A stretch of DNA of 64,000 bases, taken from positions 248,001-312,000 of the forward strand of contig JAXMBZ010000003.1 of NCBI GenBank assembly GCA_046349615.1. Reading direction: 5' to 3'. The position numbers and the translations under genes are program-made. Positions within the stretch are counted from its first letter, which is position 1; each line of letters begins with the position of its first letter. The notes beneath the pieces were generated by a model. That model ran no database searches. It was given only the letters and a program-made list of their open reading frames with translations, and had not been told where the DNA came from. Below are positions 15,735-23,294 of the stretch, one piece after another. Source of the DNA: JADJNY01 sp046349615 (lineage in GTDB: Bacteria > Planctomycetota > UBA1135 > GCA-002686595).

Positions 15735-16061
15735 TCAGTCGGGGTTCTTGCCGCCGGTCTTCGCCGCGGGGCCGTCCTTCGGCTTCTCCATCGGCGGGAG
15801 GATGAGCTGGAGCTGCTCGTGCGGGCGCGGGATGACGTGCACGCTGACGAGCTCGCCGACGCGCCGCGCCGCCGCGGCCCCGGCGTCGGTCGCCGCCTTC
15901 ACCGCGCCGACCTCGCCCATCACGAACATCGTGACGTAGCCCGCGGTCACCTTCTCCTTGCCGATCACATCCACCATGGCCGCCTTGACCATGGCGTCCG
16001 CGGCCTCGATCGCACCCACGAGACCCTTGGTCTCGACCATTCCCAACGCTGTCGGCTTCAT
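15735..16061 (-). CDS. BMC-H hexameric shell protein (first gene of BMC operon)
   Basis: 108 aa from ATG 16061, matching the usual start of the family (MKPTALGMVETKGLVGAIEA). FVMGEVGAVKAATDAGAAAA and VSVHVIPRPHEQL complete one BMC domain. A Lys/Pro-rich tail follows (PPMEKPKDGPAAKTGGKNPD). It is the promoter-proximal gene, preceded by a TTGAGA-16 bp-TACACT promoter candidate and a leader of about 55 bases. An upstream Met at 16079 would add six residues but is less likely. It would form the main facet hexamer. Confidence 0.92.
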   Translation of the reverse strand: MKPTALGMVETKGLVGAIEAADAMVKAAMVDVIGKEKVTAGYVTMFVMGEVGAVKAATDAGAAAARRVGELVSVHVIPRPHEQLQLILPPMEKPKDGPAAKTGGKNPD

Positions 16062-16122
16062 AGAGGGGGCTCTTCCCAAGCCGCGGAATCACGCCAACCT
16101 CGGGCGCCGCGGAAGGGCGGGG

Positions 16123-16150
16123 AGTGTATCGCGCTCCCCCCCGATCTCAA
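16123..16150 (-). promoter_or_regulatory. Predicted sigma-70-type promoter of the BMC operon
   Basis: On the minus strand TTGAGA (16145-16150) and TACACT (16123-16128) are 16 bp apart, a good fit to a housekeeping -35/-10 pair in this GC-rich background. It gives a leader of roughly 55 bases before the first BMC-H gene. No operator palindrome was seen next to it. Confidence 0.5.
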
Positions 16151-16211
16151 CGAGGAAGCAGCCCACCCCAACATCGAAGGAGCTTGAGCCCCGGACGACA
16201 GGAACATGCTC

Positions 16212-16385
16212 CGCTCCCTTCTTCCAACAGAACTCGTGGCTCGCTCGCGCCGGTTCCTCCGGTACGAGCGAGTCACGAGTCTGGGATGCGGAGCACCCAC
16301 CTGTGCGCCTTTGCGCCCAGTCTCCGCCGCCGCCCATCTGCCTGCGCGCTCCCGACCGACGCCGAACTCCACGCCCCCAACCGAC
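16212..16385 (+). repeat. Structured dispersed repeat, copy 1 (hairpin element)
   Basis: About 170 bp in the 334-bp gap between the divergent BMC operon and clc. The core is a hairpin with 22-nt arms (16232-16253 and 16259-16280; 19 Watson-Crick pairs, two G-T and one C-A) around the loop TTCCT. It is followed by a conserved tail, CTGGGATGCGGAGCACCC and CCTGTGCGCC (16281-16309), which itself can fold as GGG(A)TGC-GGA-GCACCC. The second copy is at 27575-27730 in opposite orientation. Outer regions are also similar (TTC-CAAC-AGAACTC at the left edge; CATCTGCCT and CCCCCAACC at the right). The element does not match any class of repeat or RNA I can name. Confidence 0.75.
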
Positions 16386-16395
16386 GAGCAGAGCC

Positions 16396-18201
16396 ATGGA
16401 GTTCCCCCCACCCCGTCCCGTACCCTCCCCCGCACTCATGCGCGCCACCGTGACCCGCGTCCTCGCCCTGCGGATGTGGCTCACCGAGCGCTTCAGGCCC
16501 GGCGAATCCACGGTCATGCTCGCCTGGGCCGCGCTCGTCGGTCTCCTCGGCGGGCTCGCAGCCCCCGTCTTCCGCCGTGCGACGCTCGCCGTGCAGTGGC
16601 TCCTGACCCAGAACGCGACGAGCCTGCTCGACGCGGCGCAGTCGCTCCCGCCCTGGCAGCGCCTCGCCGTTCCGACGGTCGGCGGCGTGCTCGCCGGCCT
16701 CGTACTCCAGTACGGCATGCGCCTCGCGCGCGGCAACAAGGCGCGCGACTACATGGAGGCCGTCACCGTCGGCGACGGAGTCATCCGCGCGCGGCCGGCG
16801 CTCGTGCGCATCACCTCGTCGCTCCTCTCGGTCGCCTCGGGCGGCTCGATCGGCCGCGAGGGCGCGATCAGCCAGCTCGCCGCGCTCGTCGCGTCCCAAG
16901 TCGGCAAGTTCGCGCGCCTTCCGCGCGCGCGCCTGCGCCTGCTCGTCGCGTGCGGCGGCGCCGCCGGCATCGCGTCCGCGTACAACGCGCCGATCGGCGG
17001 CGCGCTCTTCATCGCGGAGATCGTGCTCGGCTCGATCGCGATGGAGAGCTTCGGCCCGCTCGTCGTCTCCTCCGTGCTCGCGACGATCGTGACGCGCGCT
17101 ACGATCGGCGACCTCCCGCTGTTCCAGGTCCACGACTTCGAGTTCGTCTCCGCGTTCGAGATCGCGACCTACCTCGGCCTCGGCCTGGTCGCGGGCATCG
17201 CGGCGCCGCTCTTCTTGTGGCTGCTCGAGCAGAGCACGCGCTTCTTCCAGGCGTGGCCCGTCCCGCTGTGGGTCCGCCTCGCCGCGGGCGGCGCGATCGT
17301 CGGCGCGATCTCGATCCAGCATCCGTACGTGTGGGGCAACGGGTACGAAGCGCTGACCTTGATCCTGAAGACGGATTGGGTGTGGAGCGCGCTGCTCCTG
17401 CTCCTCGGGTTCAAGCTCGTGGCGACGCTCTCGACGGTCGGCTCGGGCGCGGTCGGCGGCGTGTTCACGCCGACGCTGCTCGTCGGCGCGGGGCTCGGAG
17501 CGGTGTACGGCGGACCCGTGCACGAGCTGCTGCCCAACGTGACCGGCGGCCCGCACTCGTACGCGGTCGTCGGCATGGGCGCGTTCCTCGCCGCGACGAC
17601 GCACGCGCCGCTGATGGCGATGGTGATCCTCTTCGACATGACGCTGCAGCACGACGTCGTGCTCCCGCTGATGCTCGCGTGCGTCGCGGCGTACGGCGCG
17701 TCGAAGGCGCTGCGCAAGGAGTCGATCTACACCCACGTCCTGCACCAGGGAGAGCAGGAAGAAGCGGGCCGCAAGCTCACCGAGATGCGCGTGCGCGACC
17801 TCGTCAAACCCGACCCGCCGCGCGTGCGCGAGAACGACCGCTTCGACGTCGTCACCGCGACGTTCGCGCGGCACCAGCACCACAACCTCTACGTCGTCGA
17901 CGACGCGGGCCGCTTCCGCGGCGTGATCCCGCTGCACGAGATCAAGCCGTACCTCGCGGACGACCGGCTCGCAGGCGTCGTCATCGCGCAGGATCTCCTG
18001 ATCGAGCAGTTCCCGCGGGTCGGACTGGATTCGACGCTCGAGGAAGCGCTCGCGAAGTTCGCGAACCACCCGGGAGAGCGCCTGCCCGTCGTCGAGGTGC
18101 CGAGCGGCGCGCTCGTCGGGAGCCTCACGAAGACCGACTTGCTCCTGACGCTCGCGCACGAGGTGCGCGGAGCCGCGCCCGCGGGGGCCGGAGCGGCGTG
18201 A
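16396..18201 (+). CDS. ClC-family chloride channel/antiporter with C-terminal CBS domains
   Basis: 601 aa from ATG 16396; ATG 16438 is an alternative start 14 codons later, still before the first membrane helix. The ClC fold is shown by GGSIGREGAISQLAA (GxxGREGP-like anion-binding motif with the gating Glu), GIASAYNAPIGGALF and VGSGAVGGVFTPTLLVGAGLG (GxFxP motif). About ten to twelve membrane segments run to residue 430. The last 160 residues are two CBS domains (MRVRDLVKPDPPRVRENDRF and LDSTLEEALAKFANHPGERL), usually adenine-nucleotide sensors. The structured repeat lies directly upstream. The downstream glycosyltransferase starts inside the last codons. Confidence 0.9.
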   Translation: MEFPPPRPVPSPALMRATVTRVLALRMWLTERFRPGESTVMLAWAALVGLLGGLAAPVFRRATLAVQWLLTQNATSLLDAAQSLPPWQRLAVPTVGGVLAGLVLQYGMRLARGNKARDYMEAVTVGDGVIRARPALVRITSSLLSVASGGSIGREGAISQLAALVASQVGKFARLPRARLRLLVACGGAAGIASAYNAPIGGALFIAEIVLGSIAMESFGPLVVSSVLATIVTRATIGDLPLFQVHDFEFVSAFEIATYLGLGLVAGIAAPLFLWLLEQSTRFFQAWPVPLWVRLAAGGAIVGAISIQHPYVWGNGYEALTLILKTDWVWSALLLLLGFKLVATLSTVGSGAVGGVFTPTLLVGAGLGAVYGGPVHELLPNVTGGPHSYAVVGMGAFLAATTHAPLMAMVILFDMTLQHDVVLPLMLACVAAYGASKALRKESIYTHVLHQGEQEEAGRKLTEMRVRDLVKPDPPRVRENDRFDVVTATFARHQHHNLYVVDDAGRFRGVIPLHEIKPYLADDRLAGVVIAQDLLIEQFPRVGLDSTLEEALAKFANHPGERLPVVEVPSGALVGSLTKTDLLLTLAHEVRGAAPAGAGAA

Positions 18202-19946
18202 CCCGCTCGTCCGAGCGCGGAGCGGCGGCGCTCCCGGCGCGCCGGCCGCTCGCGGTCGTGCTCGTGCTCGCGCTCCTCGCCCTCGCTCCGTTCCTCGCGA
18301 AGCCCTGGTTCACGGACGACCCGCTCGTCCTCCGGAGCGCGGAGGCGGTGCTCGCCGACCCGCTCCGTCCCTACGCCGCGACCACGAACTGGTTCGGCGA
18401 GACGCGCGCGCTCGCCGACACGACCTTCAACCCGCCGCTCCTCGCCTACGTCCTGGCGCCCGTCGTCGCGGCCTTCGGCGCGAGCGAGGTCGCGCTGCAC
18501 ACGGTGCTCCTCGCGCCGGCGCTGCTCGCGCTCGCGGCGACCTGGCGGCTCGCGCGCCGATGGTGCACGCGCCCGGCGCTCGCGGCGGTCCTGCTCCTCG
18601 CGAGTCCGGCGTTCCTCGTCTCGGCGACGTCGGTGATGCCCGACGTGACGTTCGTCGCGGCGCTGCTCTGGGCGCTCGAGCGGTGGATCGTCGCCGACGA
18701 GCTCGAGTCGGCGGGCGCGCGGAGCACGGGCGCGCGGCTCACGGCGTGCGCGTGCGCGCTCGTCGCGGCGCTCACGAAGCACTTCGGGCTGCTCGCGCTC
18801 CCGCTCTGCGCACTCGCGACGCTCGCGCACGCTTCGACCGCGCGCACGGACGCGGGCGGCCGCACGCCGCGGGACCTCGGAGCGCCGTTCGCCGCGCGCG
18901 TCGGGGCGACGCGGCTCCGCGCGCTCGCCTGGCTCGCGCTCCCGCTCGTCGGACTCGCGCTCGTCGAGGCGTGGAACGCGCACGCGTACGGCGAGGCGCT
19001 CCTCCTGCGCGCCGCGCGGGAGGACCGTGCGATCCGCGCGACGCTCGTGGAGCCCGCGTGGATGCGCGGGCTCGCGGCGCTCGCGTTCCTCGGCGGGAGC
19101 GCGGCTCCGCTCGCGTTCGTCGCGCCCTGGATGCTCGGGCGTGCGCGCCTCGTCGCCGCGGTCGGCGGAGCGGTGCTCGCGGGCCTCCTCCTCGCGTTCG
19201 TCCCGCTCGAAGCGCACGCGCACTTCGACCCGGGCGCGGGCGTCGGCGTGCGCGTCCAGGCAGCGCTCTGGATCGCGGTCGCGGCCGGCGCGCTCGCGCT
19301 CGCGGCGCGCGCGATCGCGCGCCCGCGCGACGGAGCGGACGTGCTGCTTGGCGCGTGGGTGCTCCTGGTCGCCGGGTTCGCGACGTTCGTGAACTGGGGC
19401 GTGAACGCGCGCACGCTGCTCCCGCTCGCGCCCGCCGTCGCGGTGCTCGCCGTGCGAGCGCTCGACGAGCGCAGCGCGGTCGGGACGATGCGCGCGGGAA
19501 GAAGCGGGCTGCGCGTCGCGGTCGGCGCCGCGCTCGCGCTCGCGCTGCTCGTGGCGCTCGGCGAGCTGGAGCTCGCGCGCTCGCAGCGCGACCACGCCGT
19601 CGAGCTCACCGCGCGCGCGCAGCGCGAAGGGCGCGCCGCGTTCGTGCAGGGTCACTGGGGCTTCCAGCGCTACGCGGAATCCGCGGGCGCGACGAGCCTC
19701 GAACGGAACGGAGCGCCGCCGCCGCCCGGTTCGGCCGAGCTCGTCCCCGCGCGCAACACGGGCGTGTGGCTCCCGCCCCCCGAGCGCATCGCCGCGGTCG
19801 ACCGCGTGACGCACGCGCTCCACCTGCCGCTCACGACCTTCGGTTGGGAGGCGGGCGCGTCGTTCCACGCGCACACGATGGGGCTGCTCCCCTTCGCCTG
19901 GAACCGCGGCGCGCCGGACGAGGTCGCGTACGTCGTGACGCGTTGA
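18198..19946 (+). CDS. ArnT/PMT-like membrane glycosyltransferase
   Basis: 582 aa from GTG 18198, overlapping the clc stop (GTGA). A first membrane helix (LAVVLVLALLALAPFLA) is followed by WFTDDPLVLRSAEAVLADP, the acidic first-loop pattern of GT39/GT83 (PMT, ArnT) enzymes, and NPPLLAYVLAPVVAAFG. Around ten further hydrophobic helices lie up to residue 470, and a periplasmic C-terminal domain ends the protein. Such enzymes move sugars from polyprenyl-phosphate carriers onto proteins, lipids or lipid A on the outer face of the inner membrane. The donor and acceptor are unknown. Translational coupling to clc is unusual, since the two functions have no obvious link. Confidence 0.75.
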   Translation: MTRSSERGAAALPARRPLAVVLVLALLALAPFLAKPWFTDDPLVLRSAEAVLADPLRPYAATTNWFGETRALADTTFNPPLLAYVLAPVVAAFGASEVALHTVLLAPALLALAATWRLARRWCTRPALAAVLLLASPAFLVSATSVMPDVTFVAALLWALERWIVADELESAGARSTGARLTACACALVAALTKHFGLLALPLCALATLAHASTARTDAGGRTPRDLGAPFAARVGATRLRALAWLALPLVGLALVEAWNAHAYGEALLLRAAREDRAIRATLVEPAWMRGLAALAFLGGSAAPLAFVAPWMLGRARLVAAVGGAVLAGLLLAFVPLEAHAHFDPGAGVGVRVQAALWIAVAAGALALAARAIARPRDGADVLLGAWVLLVAGFATFVNWGVNARTLLPLAPAVAVLAVRALDERSAVGTMRAGRSGLRVAVGAALALALLVALGELELARSQRDHAVELTARAQREGRAAFVQGHWGFQRYAESAGATSLERNGAPPPPGSAELVPARNTGVWLPPPERIAAVDRVTHALHLPLTTFGWEAGASFHAHTMGLLPFAWNRGAPDEVAYVVTR

Positions 19947-20021
19947 GCGCAGCGGCGGCGGCGACTCCGTTCGACCGCGCGGGCTGCGTCGGCGGGGAAG
20001 CGGGCTGTGAACCGAACCGCC

Positions 20022-21332
20022 TCAATACCCGAGCTCCGCCCGCCCCTCGAAGATCGACGCGGCGAACCGCGCGCCGGTCTTCGGGTGGTGCAGCGTGCGC
20101 TTCAGCGCGAAGTCGAACACGAGCGGGTCGTAGTCGTAGAGCTCCTCGAGCGCGCGCGCTTCGTCCTCCGTCAACATCCCCGCGGCGACGAACCGCTGCG
20201 CCGACCAAACGACGCGGATCGCCGGCAGCGGATAGTCGCTCCCGTTGACGAGCCGCTCGTGCAGGTCCGTCCGCTCGAGCAGCGTCGCGACGACGCTCGT
20301 GTCGCGGTTGCGCAGCGTCACCGCGCTGATCTCGCCGAACAGCCGGCCCTTCCACTTCTCCTCCCCCATCATCCGCAGGAAGAGTTCGAAGTTCGCCACG
20401 CGCGGCGCGTCCGTCTCGCCGCGCGCCGCCGCGTCGAGGTCGACGCCGTCGCCGAGCGTCCCGCAGTGCGCGAGCACGACCGTCGCGCCGTGTTCGAGCG
20501 CGCGCCGCATCCTGAGCGGGTTCCCGAGGTCCTGCGCGCCCTCCGCGTCGACGGCGTGCTCGTCGCCCGTGTGCGCGAGGAGCGCGACGTGGAGCTCCGC
20601 CGCCTTCGCGTAGAACGCGTCGCACCTCGGGTCCATCGGATCGATGCCCATCGCGTTCGGGAGCCACTTGCAGAGCTTCGCCCCGCGCTTCGCGCACCGT
20701 TCGAGCTCGGCGAGCGCGTCCGCGCGATACGGATGCACCGAGCAGACGGGCACGAAGAGCGCGGGCTCGCGCGCGCACACGTCGAACACCCAGTCGTTCG
20801 GCACGTGCATCTCCGTGTGCGCGAGGTCGACCGTCCCGTCCGCGCGGTAGTGCTGGTCGAACGCGAGCAGTCCGTAGCGCGGCGTCGCGCCGTTCCAACC
20901 GCTCGCACGCGCGAGCGCCGTCAAGCGCTCGACGAACTGCTCGTCGCCGCGTTCGACGTCGGTGATCCGCGCCGCGTGCGCGTAGACGAGGAACTGCGCG
21001 TGTTTCCACGGGTGCGCCCACGAGAGCATCTCCGGGTTCACCGCGCAGCCCGAGCCGCCCGCGCCGAGGCCCGCGACGTGCGTGTGGACGTCGAGCACGC
21101 GCGCCGGATCGAGCCCGCTCCGCGCGCGCTCGAGCACCACGCGCGCGTTCGGCGAGAGCCCGCGCTCCAGCTCGTCCGGCGCGTGGCGCGACGCGCCCGC
21201 GATCTCGCCGAGCACGAGCGGCGCGCAGCCCCACGTCGCGAGCGCCGCACCGACGACGGCGAGCGCGCAGCCGAGCAGGACGCGCCGCCTTCGCGCGGGA
21301 CGCGCGGACGGAGCACGCGCATCGGCGCTCAC
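20022..21332 (-). CDS. Membrane-anchored amidohydrolase-2 family metal-dependent hydrolase
   Basis: 436 aa from GTG 21332, overlapping the stop of the TPR gene upstream by 4 bp (GTGA). The N-terminus has a basic stretch and one hydrophobic segment (RRVLLGCALAVVGAALATWG, followed by CAPLV), an anchor or possible lipobox. DVHTHVAGLG gives the first metal-binding His pair of amidohydrolase-2 TIM barrels. Further candidates are LLAHTGDEHAV, VLAHCGTLGDGV and NGSDYPLPAI (the conserved Asp). The family hydrolyses or decarboxylates small aromatic or lactone substrates; the true substrate is unknown. Coupling to a TMTC-like gene suggests an envelope role. Confidence 0.8.
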   Translation of the reverse strand: MSADARAPSARPARRRRVLLGCALAVVGAALATWGCAPLVLGEIAGASRHAPDELERGLSPNARVVLERARSGLDPARVLDVHTHVAGLGAGGSGCAVNPEMLSWAHPWKHAQFLVYAHAARITDVERGDEQFVERLTALARASGWNGATPRYGLLAFDQHYRADGTVDLAHTEMHVPNDWVFDVCAREPALFVPVCSVHPYRADALAELERCAKRGAKLCKWLPNAMGIDPMDPRCDAFYAKAAELHVALLAHTGDEHAVDAEGAQDLGNPLRMRRALEHGATVVLAHCGTLGDGVDLDAAARGETDAPRVANFELFLRMMGEEKWKGRLFGEISAVTLRNRDTSVVATLLERTDLHERLVNGSDYPLPAIRVVWSAQRFVAAGMLTEDEARALEELYDYDPLVFDFALKRTLHHPKTGARFAASIFEGRAELGY

Positions 21333-23212
21333 TTCGCGCCCTTCCCGCGCGCGCTCTCGAGCAGCGCGCGCTCCGCCTCGTACTCGGGTTGGTCGAACGG
21401 CTTGATGCCGAGCTCGCCCGCGCGCCGGAGCGCCGCCGCGGCCTCGTCGAGGCGCCCCTGCTTGCGCAACTGCACGGCGAGCCGGAGCTGCGCGCGCACG
21501 TAGCTCGGGAGCAGGAGGAGCGCGCGCCGCGACGCCGACTCCGCCTCCGCGAGCTTGCCCTGCTGCTCGAGCGCGAAGCCGAAGTTGTTCCAAGCCTGCT
21601 CGTTGCGCGGATCGACGTCGAGGGCGGTGCGGAACCACGTCTCGGCGTCGGCGAACTTGCCGAGCGCGACGGAGAGCCCGCCGAGATGGTTCAACACCTG
21701 CGAATGGCGCGGGGAGAGCGCGAGCGCGCGCTCGAGCAGCGGCTGCGCTTCGGCGTTCCGCCCGAGGCGCATGAACTGGTACGCGAGCCGGTCGAGATCG
21801 ATCACGCTCTCCGGATTGCCCGCGATCGCGGCCCGGAATTCCGTGATCGCCTGCTCGTTCCAGCGTTCCGCTTCCGCGCGGTCGCGCGCCGCGGACGCGC
21901 GCTCGGACGCGACGTAGCCGAGCATCCCGTGGAACTTGTAGTTGCCGGGATCGACGTCGAGCCCGCGCCGCGCCATCGTCTCCGTGTCCTTCCAGTACGT
22001 GCACTGCTTCCAACCGAGGAAGGTCGCGAAGAGCACGAGCGCGACGCCGAGCACGACGCGCGCGTTCTCGGCGAGCTTCGCGCGCGCGCAGAGCTCCGCG
22101 CCGCCCCACGCGAGCGCGGCGAAGAAGCCGATCGACGGAAGGTACGTGTAACGGTCCGCCATCGCCTGGTCGCCGACCTGCACGAGCCCGATCACGGGCA
22201 CGAGCGTGCCGACGAACCAGAACCACCCGCTGAAGAGGTGCGGCGCGCGCTTGCGGAGGAACCACGCCGCGCCGCAGACGAGCACGAAGAGCGCGGTCCA
22301 CGCCGCGACGACGCCGAGCTCGCTCGTCCGATCGCGCCACGGCACGAACGGCACGAGGTCGTACGGAACGACGAGCTTCCACGCGTAGTTCGGCCACGCC
22401 CACAGCGCGTTCGCGACGCGCGCGCCGAGCCCGATGTGGTCGATCGACGACATCGCGCCCCACGCGTGCTGCGCCGTGCTCGTGAGCCACGCGGACGCGA
22501 CCATCAGCGGCACGAACGGCAGCTTCTCCGTGATGCGCTGCGCGAGCGGCACGTTCGCGCGCCCGAGCGGCCACAGGTCGAGCAGGAAGAGCGCGCACGG
22601 CAGCGTCACGAGCATCGGCTTCGCGGCGAGCCCGAGCGCGAGCAGCCCCCACGCGAGCGCGTAGCGCGCGAGGCTCGGCGCGCGCGTCCAGCTCGTCCAC
22701 GCGTGCAGGAAGAGGAGCCCGAAGACGGTCGAGAGCAGGTCCTTGCGCTCGACGATCCACGCGACGGACTCGACGTGCATCGGATGCACGCCGAACAGCG
22801 CCGCGACGAGCGCGCTCCGCCCGAGCTTCCCCGTCCACCGCACGAAGAGCGCGAACACGAGCAGCGTGTTCGCGAGGTGGAGCGCGAGGTTGTGCAGGTG
22901 GTGCCCCGGGTTCGTGCCCTGCAGGTCGAGCCCGAAGAGCGACACGTCGAGCATGTGCGACCACCACGTGAGCGGGTGCCAGTTCGCGGCGTGGAACGTC
23001 GTCAGCGCCCACGAGATCGACGCGGGCGTCAGGCCGCGCTGCACGTCGCCGTTGCGCGTCAGGTACTCCGCGGTGTCGTAGTCGAGGAAGCGGTGCGACG
23101 CGATCTGCGCGTAGACGGCGACGACGAGCGCCGCGAGCGCGCACGCGAGGAGCAGGGCGCGGGAGCGGGCGGGAGTCGAGGAGGTCGGGCTCGGGGACGG
23201 GCGCGCGGGCAT
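21329..23212 (-). CDS. TMTC-like membrane protein with C-terminal TPR repeats (paralogue 1)
   Basis: 627 aa. A multi-helix N-terminal region carries the motif set of the TMTC/DUF1736-type O-mannosyltransferase-like family: FLDYDTAEYLTRN in the first loop, NWHPLTWWSHMLD, VHPMHVESVAWIVERKDLLS and GLVQVGDQAMADRYTYLPSI. The C-terminal third (from about residue 420) has at least four TPR units (e.g. AWNNFGFALEQQGKLAEAES). The start at ATG 23212 lies 11 bp from a TAGACT -10-like box, so the mRNA would be almost leaderless. It is followed directly by the amidohydrolase gene (GTGA overlap). A second copy lies just upstream. The sugar or protein target is unknown. Confidence 0.8.
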   Translation of the reverse strand: MPARPSPSPTSSTPARSRALLLACALAALVVAVYAQIASHRFLDYDTAEYLTRNGDVQRGLTPASISWALTTFHAANWHPLTWWSHMLDVSLFGLDLQGTNPGHHLHNLALHLANTLLVFALFVRWTGKLGRSALVAALFGVHPMHVESVAWIVERKDLLSTVFGLLFLHAWTSWTRAPSLARYALAWGLLALGLAAKPMLVTLPCALFLLDLWPLGRANVPLAQRITEKLPFVPLMVASAWLTSTAQHAWGAMSSIDHIGLGARVANALWAWPNYAWKLVVPYDLVPFVPWRDRTSELGVVAAWTALFVLVCGAAWFLRKRAPHLFSGWFWFVGTLVPVIGLVQVGDQAMADRYTYLPSIGFFAALAWGGAELCARAKLAENARVVLGVALVLFATFLGWKQCTYWKDTETMARRGLDVDPGNYKFHGMLGYVASERASAARDRAEAERWNEQAITEFRAAIAGNPESVIDLDRLAYQFMRLGRNAEAQPLLERALALSPRHSQVLNHLGGLSVALGKFADAETWFRTALDVDPRNEQAWNNFGFALEQQGKLAEAESASRRALLLLPSYVRAQLRLAVQLRKQGRLDEAAAALRRAGELGIKPFDQPEYEAERALLESARGKGAK

Positions 23213-23223
23213 GCGTGGGCGGG

Positions 23224-23229
23224 AGTCTA
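23224..23229 (-). promoter_or_regulatory. -10-like TAGACT near the TMTC-like gene start
   Basis: Minus-strand TAGACT in the context GCTAGACTCCC, 11 bases before ATG 23212. Transcription would begin about five bases before the start codon. The same context occurs before other genes in this window. No good -35 is visible. Confidence 0.4.
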
Positions 23230-23294
23230 GCGGCGCGCGGGAGCGAGGCGAGCGCGGGCACGGCTCCGCGAGCGGATCGTGCGTCCCGCCCGGG

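Noticed and set aside
16206..19946. A 1246-codon open frame running from the repeat through clc into the glycosyltransferase.
   Set aside because: Most of it is the shadow frame of clc; only the last 582 codons, from GTG 18198, encode a recognisable protein. The N-terminal part merely translates the structured repeat.
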